64,000 nucleotides of DNA from Nostocales cyanobacterium LEGE 12452. Lineage in GTDB: Bacteria; Cyanobacteriota; Cyanobacteriia; Cyanobacteriales; Nostocaceae. The DNA is taken from contig JADEXV010000002.1 in the NCBI GenBank assembly GCA_015206945.1, forward strand, positions 1 through 64,000, read 5' to 3'. Numbering within the stretch: the first letter of the stretch is position 1; every line of letters starts with the position of its first letter. Shown piece by piece: positions 8,310 to 17,537 of this stretch. Both the position numbers and the translations under genes were made by a program. The notes under the pieces were generated by a model. It ran no database searches and had not been told where the DNA came from. It saw only the letters and a program-made list of their open reading frames with translations.

Positions 8310-9821
8310 ATGAGGCTTTTTACAATTGGCGACAGTGTTTCTCAAGGCTTTATGTCTTTGGCAGCAGCCCAGACAGACCTTTGTTTTTCCACTTTGATTG
8401 CTAGGTCAATGGGGCAAGCAGTTGGTACTCAATATCTCTATCCTGAATGGTTAGTGGGCGGACTACCAGCCAATATCGAGAAGATTCTACGGCGTTTGGA
8501 GAAAAAATATGGCTCAGATATCAACGCGCTAGATTGGCTGACCATATTGCCAACTCTTGAAGCTGTACTTGATGAAACTGAAGATTTCTTTGAACGGGGA
8601 GTAGGTAGTGCTGAACACCCTTATCCAGGAGGAATTGAATTTTTCCACAATGTAGCAATTCAGGGCTTTGATATTGCTGATTCTTGGATGATAACACCCA
8701 ATATTTGCAAGTATCAAATTCGACTTAGTAACGGCAAAGGAGATGGCAAGCCTGGGTTCTTAACTTTACCTAATGCTGCCTTCTATCGAATTGCACTTAA
8801 AGTTCTCAACCCGTCTTTAAATCCTCTTTTTGACGACTTTAGCCAACTTGATTGGTTGAACCATCATGCAACCGCTTCAGGGGGAGTTGAGAATTTAATT
8901 CTCTGGTTAGGAGCAAACAATGCGCTTGGAACTGTGATCAGTTTACAAATTAATCAAACTCCCAATGACCCAAATCAGACTCTTAACAACCCAAGTCAAA
9001 ATCCCCAATCATTCCGTGAGGTAAGAGAACAATGGAACCTGTGGCATCCTAATGATTTCGAGGCTGAATATCGAGAATTGCTCAATCGGGTTGATGGAAT
9101 CATGCAAAATAACACCAACTCTAATTGGAATGTCTTCATTGGGACAGTACCGCTTGTAACTATTGCGCCATTGGCAAAAGGCGTAGGTTCAACTACTGAA
9201 ATTGATGTGCCGGGAGAAAAAAATCCTTCAACTTACTACAAATACTACACTTATTTTCCCTTTGAAGAGGATACGGTTAGAGAGACTGGAACCTTATACC
9301 TGACACTACAAGATGCCCTCTACATTGATGACTGTATTCGCACATACAATAAAGTAATCAAAGAACTGGTCAAGACTAAGAACAGTCAGTATTCGCAACC
9401 ACGCTATCATATTGTCGATCTTGCCAATGCTTTACAACAAATTGCCTTCAAGCGAAATGCTGGACAAGTGCAGTATGAATTCCCAGAAGAATTCAAGTTT
9501 GTCTATCCCCAGGTGAATACAAAATACTACCACGCAGACACAACTGGACGACTACGACAAGGTGGACTATTTAGTTTAGATGGGATTCATCCATCTGCCA
9601 TTGGTCAAGGATTGATTGCTTACGAATTTCTCAAAAAGATGAAAGATGTTGGAGTTGTTAATAACACCCAACTAGATTGGAAGTCGATCTTTTCCAGCGA
9701 TCAACTTTATTCCCAACCTATTACTTTGATGCATGAGTTTTACGATAATAAAGAATTTGCTGAAACCATCATCAAACTATTTGGCAGCAATCCACTTGCC
9801 AGAAACCCAGTTAAGAATTGA
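8310..9821 (+). CDS. SGNH/GDSL-type hydrolase, cytoplasmic-looking, 503 residues
   Basis: The protein opens with G-D-S-V-S (residues 7-11), which fits block I with nucleophile Ser9. Gly201-Ala-Asn203 fits block III, and Asp424-Gly-Ile-His427 followed by Pro is the block V catalytic pair. Together they make an SGNH esterase/lipase catalytic set spread over an unusually long protein (most members are 200-350 residues). No signal peptide or membrane segment is visible, so it probably acts inside the cell. The long middle part (about residues 215-400) is not recognised. The substrate is unknown, and no partner gene is adjacent. The upstream region is AT-rich. Confidence 0.7.
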   Translation: MRLFTIGDSVSQGFMSLAAAQTDLCFSTLIARSMGQAVGTQYLYPEWLVGGLPANIEKILRRLEKKYGSDINALDWLTILPTLEAVLDETEDFFERGVGSAEHPYPGGIEFFHNVAIQGFDIADSWMITPNICKYQIRLSNGKGDGKPGFLTLPNAAFYRIALKVLNPSLNPLFDDFSQLDWLNHHATASGGVENLILWLGANNALGTVISLQINQTPNDPNQTLNNPSQNPQSFREVREQWNLWHPNDFEAEYRELLNRVDGIMQNNTNSNWNVFIGTVPLVTIAPLAKGVGSTTEIDVPGEKNPSTYYKYYTYFPFEEDTVRETGTLYLTLQDALYIDDCIRTYNKVIKELVKTKNSQYSQPRYHIVDLANALQQIAFKRNAGQVQYEFPEEFKFVYPQVNTKYYHADTTGRLRQGGLFSLDGIHPSAIGQGLIAYEFLKKMKDVGVVNNTQLDWKSIFSSDQLYSQPITLMHEFYDNKEFAETIIKLFGSNPLARNPVKN

Positions 9822-10151
9822 ATACTTTAATTCTAGATTGTCTCTAGTCATAGCTTCGTGCTTATTTCGGTAAGAAAATTTAACGTCGGAAAGGATGTTT
9901 GAAAAGTATTTTTGTAACATCTAAGCCTCGAAAACCTAACCCTTCCTCGCCCCATTCTCTTGTAGGGAATGGAGTTTCAAACCCTATCAACCTTTCGGGG
10001 AGAGGTTTTGAGTACATATACTTTACAACTTTTCAAACAACCTCTTACTGAGGATAAAGATTAGTAATACTGCTCACTATCGGCGATCTTGAAATGCTCA
10101 GTGAGTAGCCACCCTATGGTCTATTGACTTGAAAATTGCTCTAATAAACGA
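9822..10151. other. Intergenic region between convergent genes, nothing recognised
   Basis: About 330 bases separate the SGNH hydrolase gene from the convergent repeat-protein gene. A C-rich stretch around 9930-10000 resembles fragments of common Nostoc intergenic repeats. No RNA gene or convincing terminator was found. Confidence 0.4.
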
Positions 10152-12227
10152 TCACTGACCATTAATAGTAGTTGATTGGGGAAATGGTAGAGATTCAGGC
10201 ACAGGTGAAGGCTGAGGTTCGGGTTGAGGATTGAGAAAATCTTGCCAAGCCTTAATTTGCTCTTGCGCTGCACTGTAAGCAGCACTACCGCGTGGAATCG
10301 ATTTGGCAATGTCAATGCCTCTAGCAATATCAGACTGACCTTGAGTCCGTGCAATTTCTAACAATTGCTGACTCCATTGGTCAATAGCCTGATTTGCATC
10401 CATACGTAAGATGCTATTGTTTGAAACTCGATCCGCCAGTCGTATTGCCTCAACTAAGGCTTCTGGAGTGCCAGCTGCCCCTACTTCCTGGGCTTTTTTC
10501 CAGTTTTCTCTAGTGCGGATTTGCCCTTCCCACTCATTGATCGCAGCTTGTGCTTCTTGTGAAAGCGCCCTTCCCGATGAGGCAATTTGTTGAGCTGTGC
10601 TAATGGCGGCGGTGAGATTTCCACTCTGGGCCAGTTCTTGTGCTTGATCTAAGTAAGGTTGGTCTTGAATTCGCTCAATCTTTCCTACCCAAGTACGAAT
10701 TTTTTTCCGTGCTTCTGGATATAATGCACGACCTCTACGAATTTCGCTGGCCTGGGCGATCGCAGCTTGCAAGGAGTTAATATCCTCGAATATTGCTATC
10801 TGTTCGGCGCGGTCTAAGTAAGGTTGGTCTTCAATTGTCTCCACTTGGGCATTCCAGCGACCTATCTCTTGTCTAGCTTCTGCGCCTCTAGGATTGCTAG
10901 CAGGAATCAGCTGTACTTGAGCGATCGCTGCTGTTAAATTCGGGACTGTCCCTTGGCTAGCCAATATTCTTGCTTTTTCCAGATGGGCAACATCTTCAAT
11001 TTCCAACTGCCAACGAGCAATTAGTTGCTGTGCTTCGTTATACACTGGTCTGGAAGGATCGATTTGTTGTGCTTGAGCGATCGCTGCCTCTAAACCAGAA
11101 ACATTACCGATCCAAGCACTCCTTTTGGCGTCAGCTATGGCAATAAAGTCATCAGTTTCGCCTTGTAGTTTGGTACTCTCCGGTATTTGCCTAGCAATAT
11201 TCAGTGCTTCATCCGCATCCTGCTTATTTAGTTTCGCCTGTGCCAATTCCAGCATTTTGCGTCCAAATGCCGGAACCGCTTCCTGAGCTTTTTGGTAAAG
11301 GTAACTTTCCTGCCCAATGGACTCGGCTAACTCGATCGCTTTTAGGATATTATCGACTACTTTGCTGTTTGCTAAATTTTCGGCTTTTCCTAACTTATCG
11401 CCATCTTCCCGTGCTGTGGCAATTAGACGATTCAATTGGTCGTATTTAGTACCCGCCCAATATTGATTGTCTACGCGCAGCATTTTAGCGGATAACATGA
11501 ATGCCGATTGCCAGCGCCGTTCTTTTACTTCGGCGATCGCACCGTTGTATGTGGCTTCAGCCTTTGACCAAATTGACTGCCATTTGTCAACTTGTTCATT
11601 GACTAATTTATAAGCTGCTACATCTTCGGGTATCTTACGAGCAGTAGCGATCGCTTCCTCTAAATTCCCTGTTTGGAAACTTTGATCGGCTAGCTTCAAA
11701 ATATCCCGCGACCATTCTTCGATGAAACGATCGATTTCTCCATGCAACGGGTGATTTTGTGGTAGTTGCTTCACCAGAGCGATCGCTTGCAATAGGTCGT
11801 TCACTGTTTGCTTAGAAGCCGCTAACTGAGCGCAATGTAGCCGCACAGAAGCACTAGCTAGCGGCCAGAAAATCGATGGGCAATTAGGGGCAGTTGGCAA
11901 CTTTAGCAGCATTGCCATTGCCAAGAATCCGACACTGCCGGGAATCAACATTAGTAGTACTAGCCACAATGTCCAGCTTCTCATCCAGCGTGGCCATTTA
12001 TTAGAAGTACTACTGAGTTGGGCAGTTTCTTCTGAATGACTATTTATAGATGATCCTTTCGTATGGTTTTTTTTTCGCCGCTTCACTGACTTGGAGGTAG
12101 AACCAGTAGCTGGGACATCAAATGGCTGAGTTTCACCGAATTGTTCTGTTCGGGATAATCTTTTGTTTTGATCTGGCTCTCTTCCACTGGCTGAAGACCA
12201 ACTGTCTGGAATATCCCGCTCTGTCAT
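10152..12227 (-). CDS. Membrane-anchored repeat protein of unknown function
   Basis: A 691-residue protein. The first 75 residues are polar and basic and probably disordered. One hydrophobic segment lies at about residues 83-107, followed by a long C-terminal part likely outside the cytoplasm. From about residue 130 to 660 it consists of repeats of roughly 50-65 residues with the pattern A-A-I-A-x-A-x-x-I, then Y-x-E-A-x-x-x-I-x-x-W, resembling helical-hairpin (TPR/SEL1-like) arrays. The tail is rich in Pro and Glu. It lies 160 bases downstream of hslO on the same strand, so co-transcription is possible. Such arrays usually bind proteins or peptidoglycan; no enzyme motif is seen. Confidence 0.65.
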   Translation of the reverse strand: MTERDIPDSWSSASGREPDQNKRLSRTEQFGETQPFDVPATGSTSKSVKRRKKNHTKGSSINSHSEETAQLSSTSNKWPRWMRSWTLWLVLLMLIPGSVGFLAMAMLLKLPTAPNCPSIFWPLASASVRLHCAQLAASKQTVNDLLQAIALVKQLPQNHPLHGEIDRFIEEWSRDILKLADQSFQTGNLEEAIATARKIPEDVAAYKLVNEQVDKWQSIWSKAEATYNGAIAEVKERRWQSAFMLSAKMLRVDNQYWAGTKYDQLNRLIATAREDGDKLGKAENLANSKVVDNILKAIELAESIGQESYLYQKAQEAVPAFGRKMLELAQAKLNKQDADEALNIARQIPESTKLQGETDDFIAIADAKRSAWIGNVSGLEAAIAQAQQIDPSRPVYNEAQQLIARWQLEIEDVAHLEKARILASQGTVPNLTAAIAQVQLIPASNPRGAEARQEIGRWNAQVETIEDQPYLDRAEQIAIFEDINSLQAAIAQASEIRRGRALYPEARKKIRTWVGKIERIQDQPYLDQAQELAQSGNLTAAISTAQQIASSGRALSQEAQAAINEWEGQIRTRENWKKAQEVGAAGTPEALVEAIRLADRVSNNSILRMDANQAIDQWSQQLLEIARTQGQSDIARGIDIAKSIPRGSAAYSAAQEQIKAWQDFLNPQPEPQPSPVPESLPFPQSTTINGQ

Positions 12228-12387
12228 CTCTCACACCAAAATAATTGAATAGCGCTCTGTTTTAGGTTGATAATTCCATTGTTGACATAGTAACTTTCTC
12301 ATCATTAAAAAGCTACTTTTTTGATTATCTCTCTCCACAGAGTACCATTATCAATCTCAAAAATCAGTGCTATTTTATACTTTATCC

Positions 12388-13287
12388 TCAAACAGCAGAT
12401 TCGGCTTGCAAATCGGAAATTAGTTGAGCTAACTGATCGCTACTTGCCTGGTAGACGTTGCCGCAAAAGTCGCAAGTTGCTTCAGCACCATCATCCTTGA
12501 TAATCATATCTTGCAGTTCAGCTTCTCCCAAAATCTTTAGTGCCCCCAAAACGCGATCAAAAGAGCAACCACAGTGAAACCGCAACATTTGGCGTTCGGA
12601 AAAAATTTCCAACCCCATATCTCCCAATAAGTCATCAAAGATTTCAGGTAACGTCTTCCCAGCTTGCAACAATGGCGTAAATCCTGCTAGACCAGCTACC
12701 CGTGATTCCAATGTTTCTACTAAGGCTTCGTCTCTGGCGGCTTTGGGCAATATTTGTACCAGTAATCCTCCAGCAGCACTTACTCCGGCTGCTCCCACGA
12801 ACACACCTAAAACTAAAGCCGAAGGTGTTTGTTCGGAATTCACCAGATAATGAGCTACATCATCACCAATTTCCCCAGAAACTAGTTCTACCGTACTAGA
12901 GTAAGGATAACCATAACCGATATCCCGCACAACGTAGAGGTAGCCGCCACCCACAGCACCACCAACATCTAACTTACCTTTGGCATTAGGAGGCAATTCT
13001 ATAGATGGATTCCCAACATATCCGCGTACCGTACCATCTAAGCCTGCATCTACTAATATGCCACCCAAAGGCCCATCGCCCTTTACGCGGACATTCACCC
13101 TCGATCCAGTTCGCTTCATACTAGAAGCCATTAACAAGCTCGCCGCCATAGTCCTACCCAGTGCTGCCGTTGCCACATAAGAAAGCTTGTGGCGCTGCCG
13201 TGCTTCTTCTGTTAAACGTGTGGTGATCGCACCTACGGCACGAATTCCACCTTCGGCTGCTGTTGCACGAATTAACTGATCCGCCAT
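12388..13287 (-). CDS. hslO: Redox-regulated chaperone Hsp33
   Basis: A 299-residue Hsp33. The start is placed at ATG 13287 (M-A-D-Q-L-I-R-A) because family similarity begins there, although the frame is open upstream to 13389. The N-terminal chaperone domain includes the conserved R-A-x-A-A and V-K-G-D-G-P-L-G-G segments. The C-terminal redox switch has all four zinc cysteines as CxC (C239, C241) and CxxC (C272, C275). On oxidation zinc is released and the protein holds unfolding proteins. The repeat-protein gene follows on the same strand. Confidence 0.93.
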   Translation of the reverse strand: MADQLIRATAAEGGIRAVGAITTRLTEEARQRHKLSYVATAALGRTMAASLLMASSMKRTGSRVNVRVKGDGPLGGILVDAGLDGTVRGYVGNPSIELPPNAKGKLDVGGAVGGGYLYVVRDIGYGYPYSSTVELVSGEIGDDVAHYLVNSEQTPSALVLGVFVGAAGVSAAGGLLVQILPKAARDEALVETLESRVAGLAGFTPLLQAGKTLPEIFDDLLGDMGLEIFSERQMLRFHCGCSFDRVLGALKILGEAELQDMIIKDDGAEATCDFCGNVYQASSDQLAQLISDLQAESAV

Positions 13288-13514
13288 GAATAACCTTACA
13301 TTTCTTAACAAGTTCACTTTTTCTATTCTAAGTTCTCTGCTGCAAGAAAAGTAACGTAGTGGGGTGTTACGCAAATAAACGGCTGTCATTGGTTATTGGT
13401 CATTACTCACTAGTTATTTGCAAAGGGCAAAGGACAAAGGACTGATGACTAATGACAAAAACTATTTGCAATATTAGAAATAGCGATGTCTTATCTTTAG
13501 GTAATTCGAGAAAA

Positions 13515-13901
13515 ATGCTGGGTAATTTTCAACAAAGCCAACTGCGGATCGAAATCGAAGCATCAACAGATGCAATTCGTGACAGTCTGCTGCATCCTGT
13601 GCAACTAAAAAAATGGCTTTTAGGGCAACGTTTTGCGCCAGGTATGCCAGAAGAACTGCTTCCTGGATTTCAGTTTACAACCTGGACTGGGCCAGTCGCG
13701 ATTCATCATCAAGTAAAAGTTGTAAAATCCAACTGCCTCCGCTTAGTACTCAGCGGAGGAATTGACGGGTTCCACGAATGGTACTGGGGAGAAGGTTGGG
13801 TACAGTCCCGCTTGGAAGGAATTTCAATTTTGCCCTTGAATTTGGGTCAAACACTCAGCTTGTTGAGCTTGCGTCAGTTTTTAGCAACTCAAGAACGTTG
13901 A
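13515..13901 (+). CDS. SRPBCC-like protein, cyanobacterial
   Basis: About 128 residues from ATG 13515; the frame opens earlier, at 13452, but the upstream residues look unlike a START-type domain, so the later Met is preferred. The pattern (I-E-I-E-A-S-T-D-A-I-R-D, then P-V-Q-L-K-K-W, then T-T-W-T-G-P) fits a helix-grip lipid-binding fold. It has no catalytic motif and its ligand is unknown. It is divergent from hslO. Confidence is higher in its being a gene than in the family. Confidence 0.6.
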   Translation: MLGNFQQSQLRIEIEASTDAIRDSLLHPVQLKKWLLGQRFAPGMPEELLPGFQFTTWTGPVAIHHQVKVVKSNCLRLVLSGGIDGFHEWYWGEGWVQSRLEGISILPLNLGQTLSLLSLRQFLATQER

Positions 13902-14065
13902 ATTGACTGAACGTAGAAAGGGAATTTTTCTTGTCTCTATGGCTAGCCCTTTCAAGATGACTCGAAAAATCTCTTTTTTCTCTCTGCGCCACGGACACTT
14001 TGCTCAAGTAGGGAAACCCGCTCATGCAAGTGTCCTCCTCTGTGGCTGTGAGGTTTAAAAGTAAT

Positions 14066-14257
14066 TTATCTAATCACTTCAGACGCAGAGAACACAGAAT
14101 TGTATAGGTTAAAATTTTTCAACCCACATTCTGCACTATGTTGACCACTTTCTAGACTCATGGGAATTAGTTCTCCCTTGAACAATTTATAGCGGGTATC
14201 AGTGCCATCATATTTTAGGTATTCCTCAAAGATTAGTTTTGGGGTGGTTATGGCCAT
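14066..14257 (-). pseudogene. Truncated Uma2-family (DUF820) endonuclease remnant
   Basis: Only the N-terminal 40 or so residues of a Uma2 protein are present ([13 protein letters not shown], then [11 protein letters not shown]). The frame then runs into unrelated sequence and stops. Full-length members are about 190 residues with PD-(D/E)XK catalytic residues further in, so this one cannot be active. It begins close to the universal stress protein stop on the same strand. Confidence 0.65.
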
Positions 14258-14276
14258 TACTTCCTCTTGCAAATCT

Positions 14277-14702
14277 TTACCTTGGTTTTACGACCAACAC
14301 TGAACAATTAGCCTCTTCTACAACTTGACTGCTAACAGAACCCTGGACAATTCGTTTCATCCCCATCAACCCCCGACTGCCAATTATAATCAAGTCAGTT
14401 TTATAAATATTGGCAAGACGAATAATCTCTTCAGCGGGATCGCCAGTTACCAACTCTAACTCACTTCTGACTGATAACTTTTCCTGATATAATTGCAGTT
14501 GCTTTTCAATATGAAAATAAGAAAATGTTGGGGACTCTGGCTGAGGGCGATCAGCAGGTAGTTCCATTTCTGACTCTGGTGTGAGAAACACATGACAGAG
14601 AATAACCTTGGCGTCTTTTGAAAACACCAAATTATCTAAAGCTTGAATTACTCGTTCTGAAATATCCGAACCGTCCAGAGCCACCAAAACACTATTTAGC
14701 AC
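14277..14702 (-). CDS. Universal stress protein (UspA family), ATP-binding type
   Basis: A 141-residue single Usp domain. It has V-L-V-A-L-D-G-S-D at the N-terminus and the C-terminal signature [17 protein letters not shown], matching the G-2x-G-9x-G-S motif of ATP-binding members. It ends V-L-V-V-K-P. Usp proteins bind nucleotides and respond to stress; the specific role is unknown. It reads away from hisD, with two large palindromes in between. Confidence 0.88.
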   Translation of the reverse strand: MLNSVLVALDGSDISERVIQALDNLVFSKDAKVILCHVFLTPESEMELPADRPQPESPTFSYFHIEKQLQLYQEKLSVRSELELVTGDPAEEIIRLANIYKTDLIIIGSRGLMGMKRIVQGSVSSQVVEEANCSVLVVKPR

Positions 14703-14793
14703 TGCTCTCGTCTCCTAAAGAGTAGACCCCTTACATACATAAGTATCTAGCAAAATTAGTCGGCAGTGACACGAAACTAATTTTTTATCTGAC

Positions 14794-14829
14794 AACTTAC
14801 AGCTATTTACCTGAAAATAGCTGTAAGTT
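14794..14829. terminator. Perfect 15-bp hairpin
   Basis: Arms 14794-14808 and 14815-14829 are exact complements with a 6-base loop. A run of T on the plus strand just left of it becomes A on the minus strand, so it lacks a proper T-tract for hisD. It may still block transcription from hisD into the usp gene, or be an interspersed repeat. Confidence 0.4.
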
Positions 14830-14920
14830 TATATATTTAAGGCTACGCCATAGGTCAGTGAGTTTTATGCCACTTTCATGTGAAGGGGTTGTAGCAACTT
14901 TTCTCGAGAATGAAGCTTTT

Positions 14921-14963
14921 CACGAGTTTATGGGAGAAGGTTTTCCTCTCCCATAAACTCGTG
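14921..14963. terminator. Perfect 17-bp hairpin downstream of hisD
   Basis: Arms 14921-14937 and 14947-14963 pair perfectly around a 9-base loop, about 150 bases after the hisD stop. No T-tract follows on either strand, so it is a stable hairpin but not a classical intrinsic terminator. It may be a degenerate interspersed element. Confidence 0.4.
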
Positions 14964-15111
14964 TCTGTTGGCAATACACGACTTGTGGACGCTTAAAGGG
15001 TGACTCAAGGCAGTCCCGATGAAACGACTTTCACAGCCATCCATGAAAATTTTCTAGGAACTGGGATTTTTACTCAGCACTGGCTTATCAGAAAAAATTA
15101 AGCATTCCAAA

Positions 15112-16413
15112 TCACTCTTCTTGCTGAATTCGGCGTCGGACTGAATCAGCATGGGAAGGTAAACCTTCTGCTGTTGCTAGCACATCAATAGCACCAGCTA
15201 CATTTTGCAGTGCGGTTTGAGAGTATTGAATAATACTGGAGTGTTTAAGGAAAGTTTCAACACCCAATGCCGAAGCATAGCGGGCAGCACCAGAAGTGGG
15301 CAAGGTATGATTAGGACCTGCCAAATAGTCTCCTACAGCTTCTGGTGTTGAGTAACCCAAAAAGATTGCCCCAGCGTGACGAATCTGTGGTAATAGTGCC
15401 CAAGGGTCTTTGACTTCTAATTCCAGGTGTTCGGGGGCAAATTCATTTGAGAGTTCTGCTGCTGCTTGGAGCGATTCCACAACGATAATTAAGCCGTAGT
15501 GAGCGATCGCTTTTTCTGTGTCTATTCGCCGTGGATGATCCACTAGCTGTCTTTCCAAGGCTAATTGTACGTTTTTCGCCAAAGCAGCATCTGTCGTCAG
15601 CAAAATCGCTGCCGCCATTGGATCGTGTTCGGCTTGGGCTAGCAAGTCAGCAGCTACATGCACTGGATTGGCGGTTTCATCGGCAATCACCAGCACTTCG
15701 CTGGGGCCTGCCAAAGAATCAATACCAACGGTGCCGTAGACAAGTTTTTTCGCTAAGGTGACATAAATGTTACCAGGTCCAGTAATCACATTCACTTTCG
15801 GAATTGTTTCAGTACCATAAGCTAAAGCGGCGATCGCTTGTGCGCCCCCAATACGATAAATTTCTTGCACCCCTGCTTCTTGGGCAGCGACCAAGACTGC
15901 TGGGTTAATAGCACCCCCTGGACCTGGTGGTGTTACCATCACCACGTGCGGTACAGCAGCAACATGAGCCGGAATTGCATTCATTAGCACTGTACTGGGA
16001 TAGGCGGCACGGCCACCAGGCACATACAACCCGGCTCGGTCTACAGGGGTGTAGCGTTTGCCCAGTACTACTTCATCGTCACCAAAGTGTACCCAGCTTT
16101 TTGGTACTCGCTGACGATGAAACGCTTCAATTTGGCGGCAAGCTAGCCGAACTGCACTCAACAACTCCTTTGATACCTGCTGATAGGCTGCATCTAGTTC
16201 CGAGCCTGTAACTCGGAGTTCTTCTGCTTTCAGGGTTTGTTTGTCAAATTCGTCCGTGTAATGCAATACAGCTTTGTCGCCTTGGCGCTTCACTGCTTGC
16301 AAAATTTCTCGCACCGTTGCTTCTTTGTGAAGTACCTGTTCGTCATGGGTGCGATCGCAGATCCGTTGTAGTTCTGCTCTAACGTCTGCCTGCTGAGTAA
16401 TAATTCGCAGCAT
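15112..16413 (-). CDS. hisD: Histidinol dehydrogenase
   Basis: A 433-residue enzyme of standard length that makes the last two oxidations of histidine synthesis, from L-histidinol to L-histidine with 2 NAD+. Conserved segments include Y-V-P-G-G-R-A-A-Y-P-S-T, I-T-G-P-G-N-I-Y-V, G-P-S-E-V-L-V-I-A-D, L-L-A-Q-A-E-H-D-P and the closing S-A-L-G-V-E-T-F-L-K segment. Zinc-binding Gln and His residues lie in A-Q-A-E-H. It stands alone rather than in a his operon, as usual in cyanobacteria, and is divergent from rpsT. Confidence 0.97.
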   Translation of the reverse strand: MLRIITQQADVRAELQRICDRTHDEQVLHKEATVREILQAVKRQGDKAVLHYTDEFDKQTLKAEELRVTGSELDAAYQQVSKELLSAVRLACRQIEAFHRQRVPKSWVHFGDDEVVLGKRYTPVDRAGLYVPGGRAAYPSTVLMNAIPAHVAAVPHVVMVTPPGPGGAINPAVLVAAQEAGVQEIYRIGGAQAIAALAYGTETIPKVNVITGPGNIYVTLAKKLVYGTVGIDSLAGPSEVLVIADETANPVHVAADLLAQAEHDPMAAAILLTTDAALAKNVQLALERQLVDHPRRIDTEKAIAHYGLIIVVESLQAAAELSNEFAPEHLELEVKDPWALLPQIRHAGAIFLGYSTPEAVGDYLAGPNHTLPTSGAARYASALGVETFLKHSSIIQYSQTALQNVAGAIDVLATAEGLPSHADSVRRRIQQEE

Positions 16414-17156
16414 GGAGTAAGGACAATGCCAAAATTATAATATTGCCACCTGAGATTTAGTATTGCTCTTGACCCACTAGGGTGTACAAGCTGACTCTAA
16501 TTCTCTTCTCTAGCTTAACCTGGATTTTTTTGATACTCTCAAGGCTATCAGCGTATAGTTTGCTTGAGAAGGCGACTTAATTGCTCAATCCGACAAGCCT
16601 TTAATAGCTAGCGGCAGGAAGCAGGTGTGCCATTTCCCGCTACCCTTACACCCTTTCCCTCAATTCTTGTGGGATACAGATGGTGTGTTTACACATCCAA
16701 TTCCCTGAATTTACAGGGGCTAGGGTCTGAGTATAATTTTTACTTATTTCCCTAACTTTTAGTAGTTAATGTGTGTACAGGCACGATATATCGGTTCTAT
16801 ACTTGAGAATCCCTGAAATTTAGCTCTTTACAGTTCCTGCCTCTAAATAATACATTTGGTTTACGGACAAATCATATTTATTGGCAATCACATTGCTTAA
16901 TCAGGTTGTGATTAGTTAGGGTGACAGTTATTTAGATGTATTTTATTTTAACGCATTTCCTCTATTGACGAAATACTGAATTTGCGAGTAGAGACTATGG
17001 AGCTAATACTAAATATTGAAATCTTGATCTTCATTCATGCGCAATACCTAATCCCATAATTTTTTTAGGAAATTATAACATTGGTAATTTGGATGCTATA
17101 TTAGTAAGTCTAGTAGTGTGTGTACATAATTAATAATCGTATTTTTGGAATTGACT
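16414..17156. other. Long hisD/rpsT divergent intergenic region
   Basis: About 740 bases with no coding frame I can support. Both promoters must lie here. AT-rich blocks alternate with small palindromes (for example around 16700-16720). I could not assign a promoter or a binding site such as an NtcA box with confidence. Confidence 0.4.
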
Positions 17157-17453
17157 GTGGCGAATACAAAGTCTGCTCTTAAGCGTGCCCAAATCGCAGA
17201 ACGTAACCGACTGCGTAACAAATCTTACAAATCAGCAGTCAAGACGCTGATGAAGAAATACCTCAATGCTGTAGCTACTTATACAGCTAATCCTACCCCA
17301 GAATTAAAACAAGAAGCACAGTCCCGGTTGTCCGAGGCTTACGGCAAAATTGATAAAGCGATCAAACGAGGTGTTCTTCACCCTAATAATGGGGCAAGGA
17401 AAAAATCAAGATTGGCTCACAGACTAAAACCCCTCACACAAACAGCTGAGTAG
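17157..17453 (+). CDS. rpsT: 30S ribosomal protein S20
   Basis: A 98-residue protein starting at GTG 17157 ([10 protein letters not shown]), the normal S20 N-terminus; the in-frame TTG at 17145 would add four unneeded residues. It is basic and helical, with the family pattern A-x-R-N-R-L-R-N-K and K-G-V-L-H-P-N-N-style segment (here [15 protein letters not shown]). It binds 16S rRNA early in small-subunit assembly. The tatD gene follows 84 bases on. Confidence 0.96.
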   Translation: MANTKSALKRAQIAERNRLRNKSYKSAVKTLMKKYLNAVATYTANPTPELKQEAQSRLSEAYGKIDKAIKRGVLHPNNGARKKSRLAHRLKPLTQTAE

Positions 17454-17537
17454 TCATTGGTAATTTGTCCTTAGTCATTAGTCATTGGTAACAAAACAAA
17501 CGACAAATGACGAAGGACAAACAACAAAGGACAAAAG
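17454..17537. repeat. STRR-type heptamer repeats between rpsT and tatD
   Basis: Repeats of the TTAGTCA/TTGGTCA and ACAAAGG/ACAAATG types face each other, so the segment can fold back on itself. Similar sequence occurs at 38888-38966 and 39195-39250. Non-coding. Confidence 0.6.

Noticed and set aside
16414..17156. Possible NtcA box in the hisD/rpsT spacer
   Set aside because: A GTA-N7-TAC near 17112 has the wrong spacing (NtcA needs 8).
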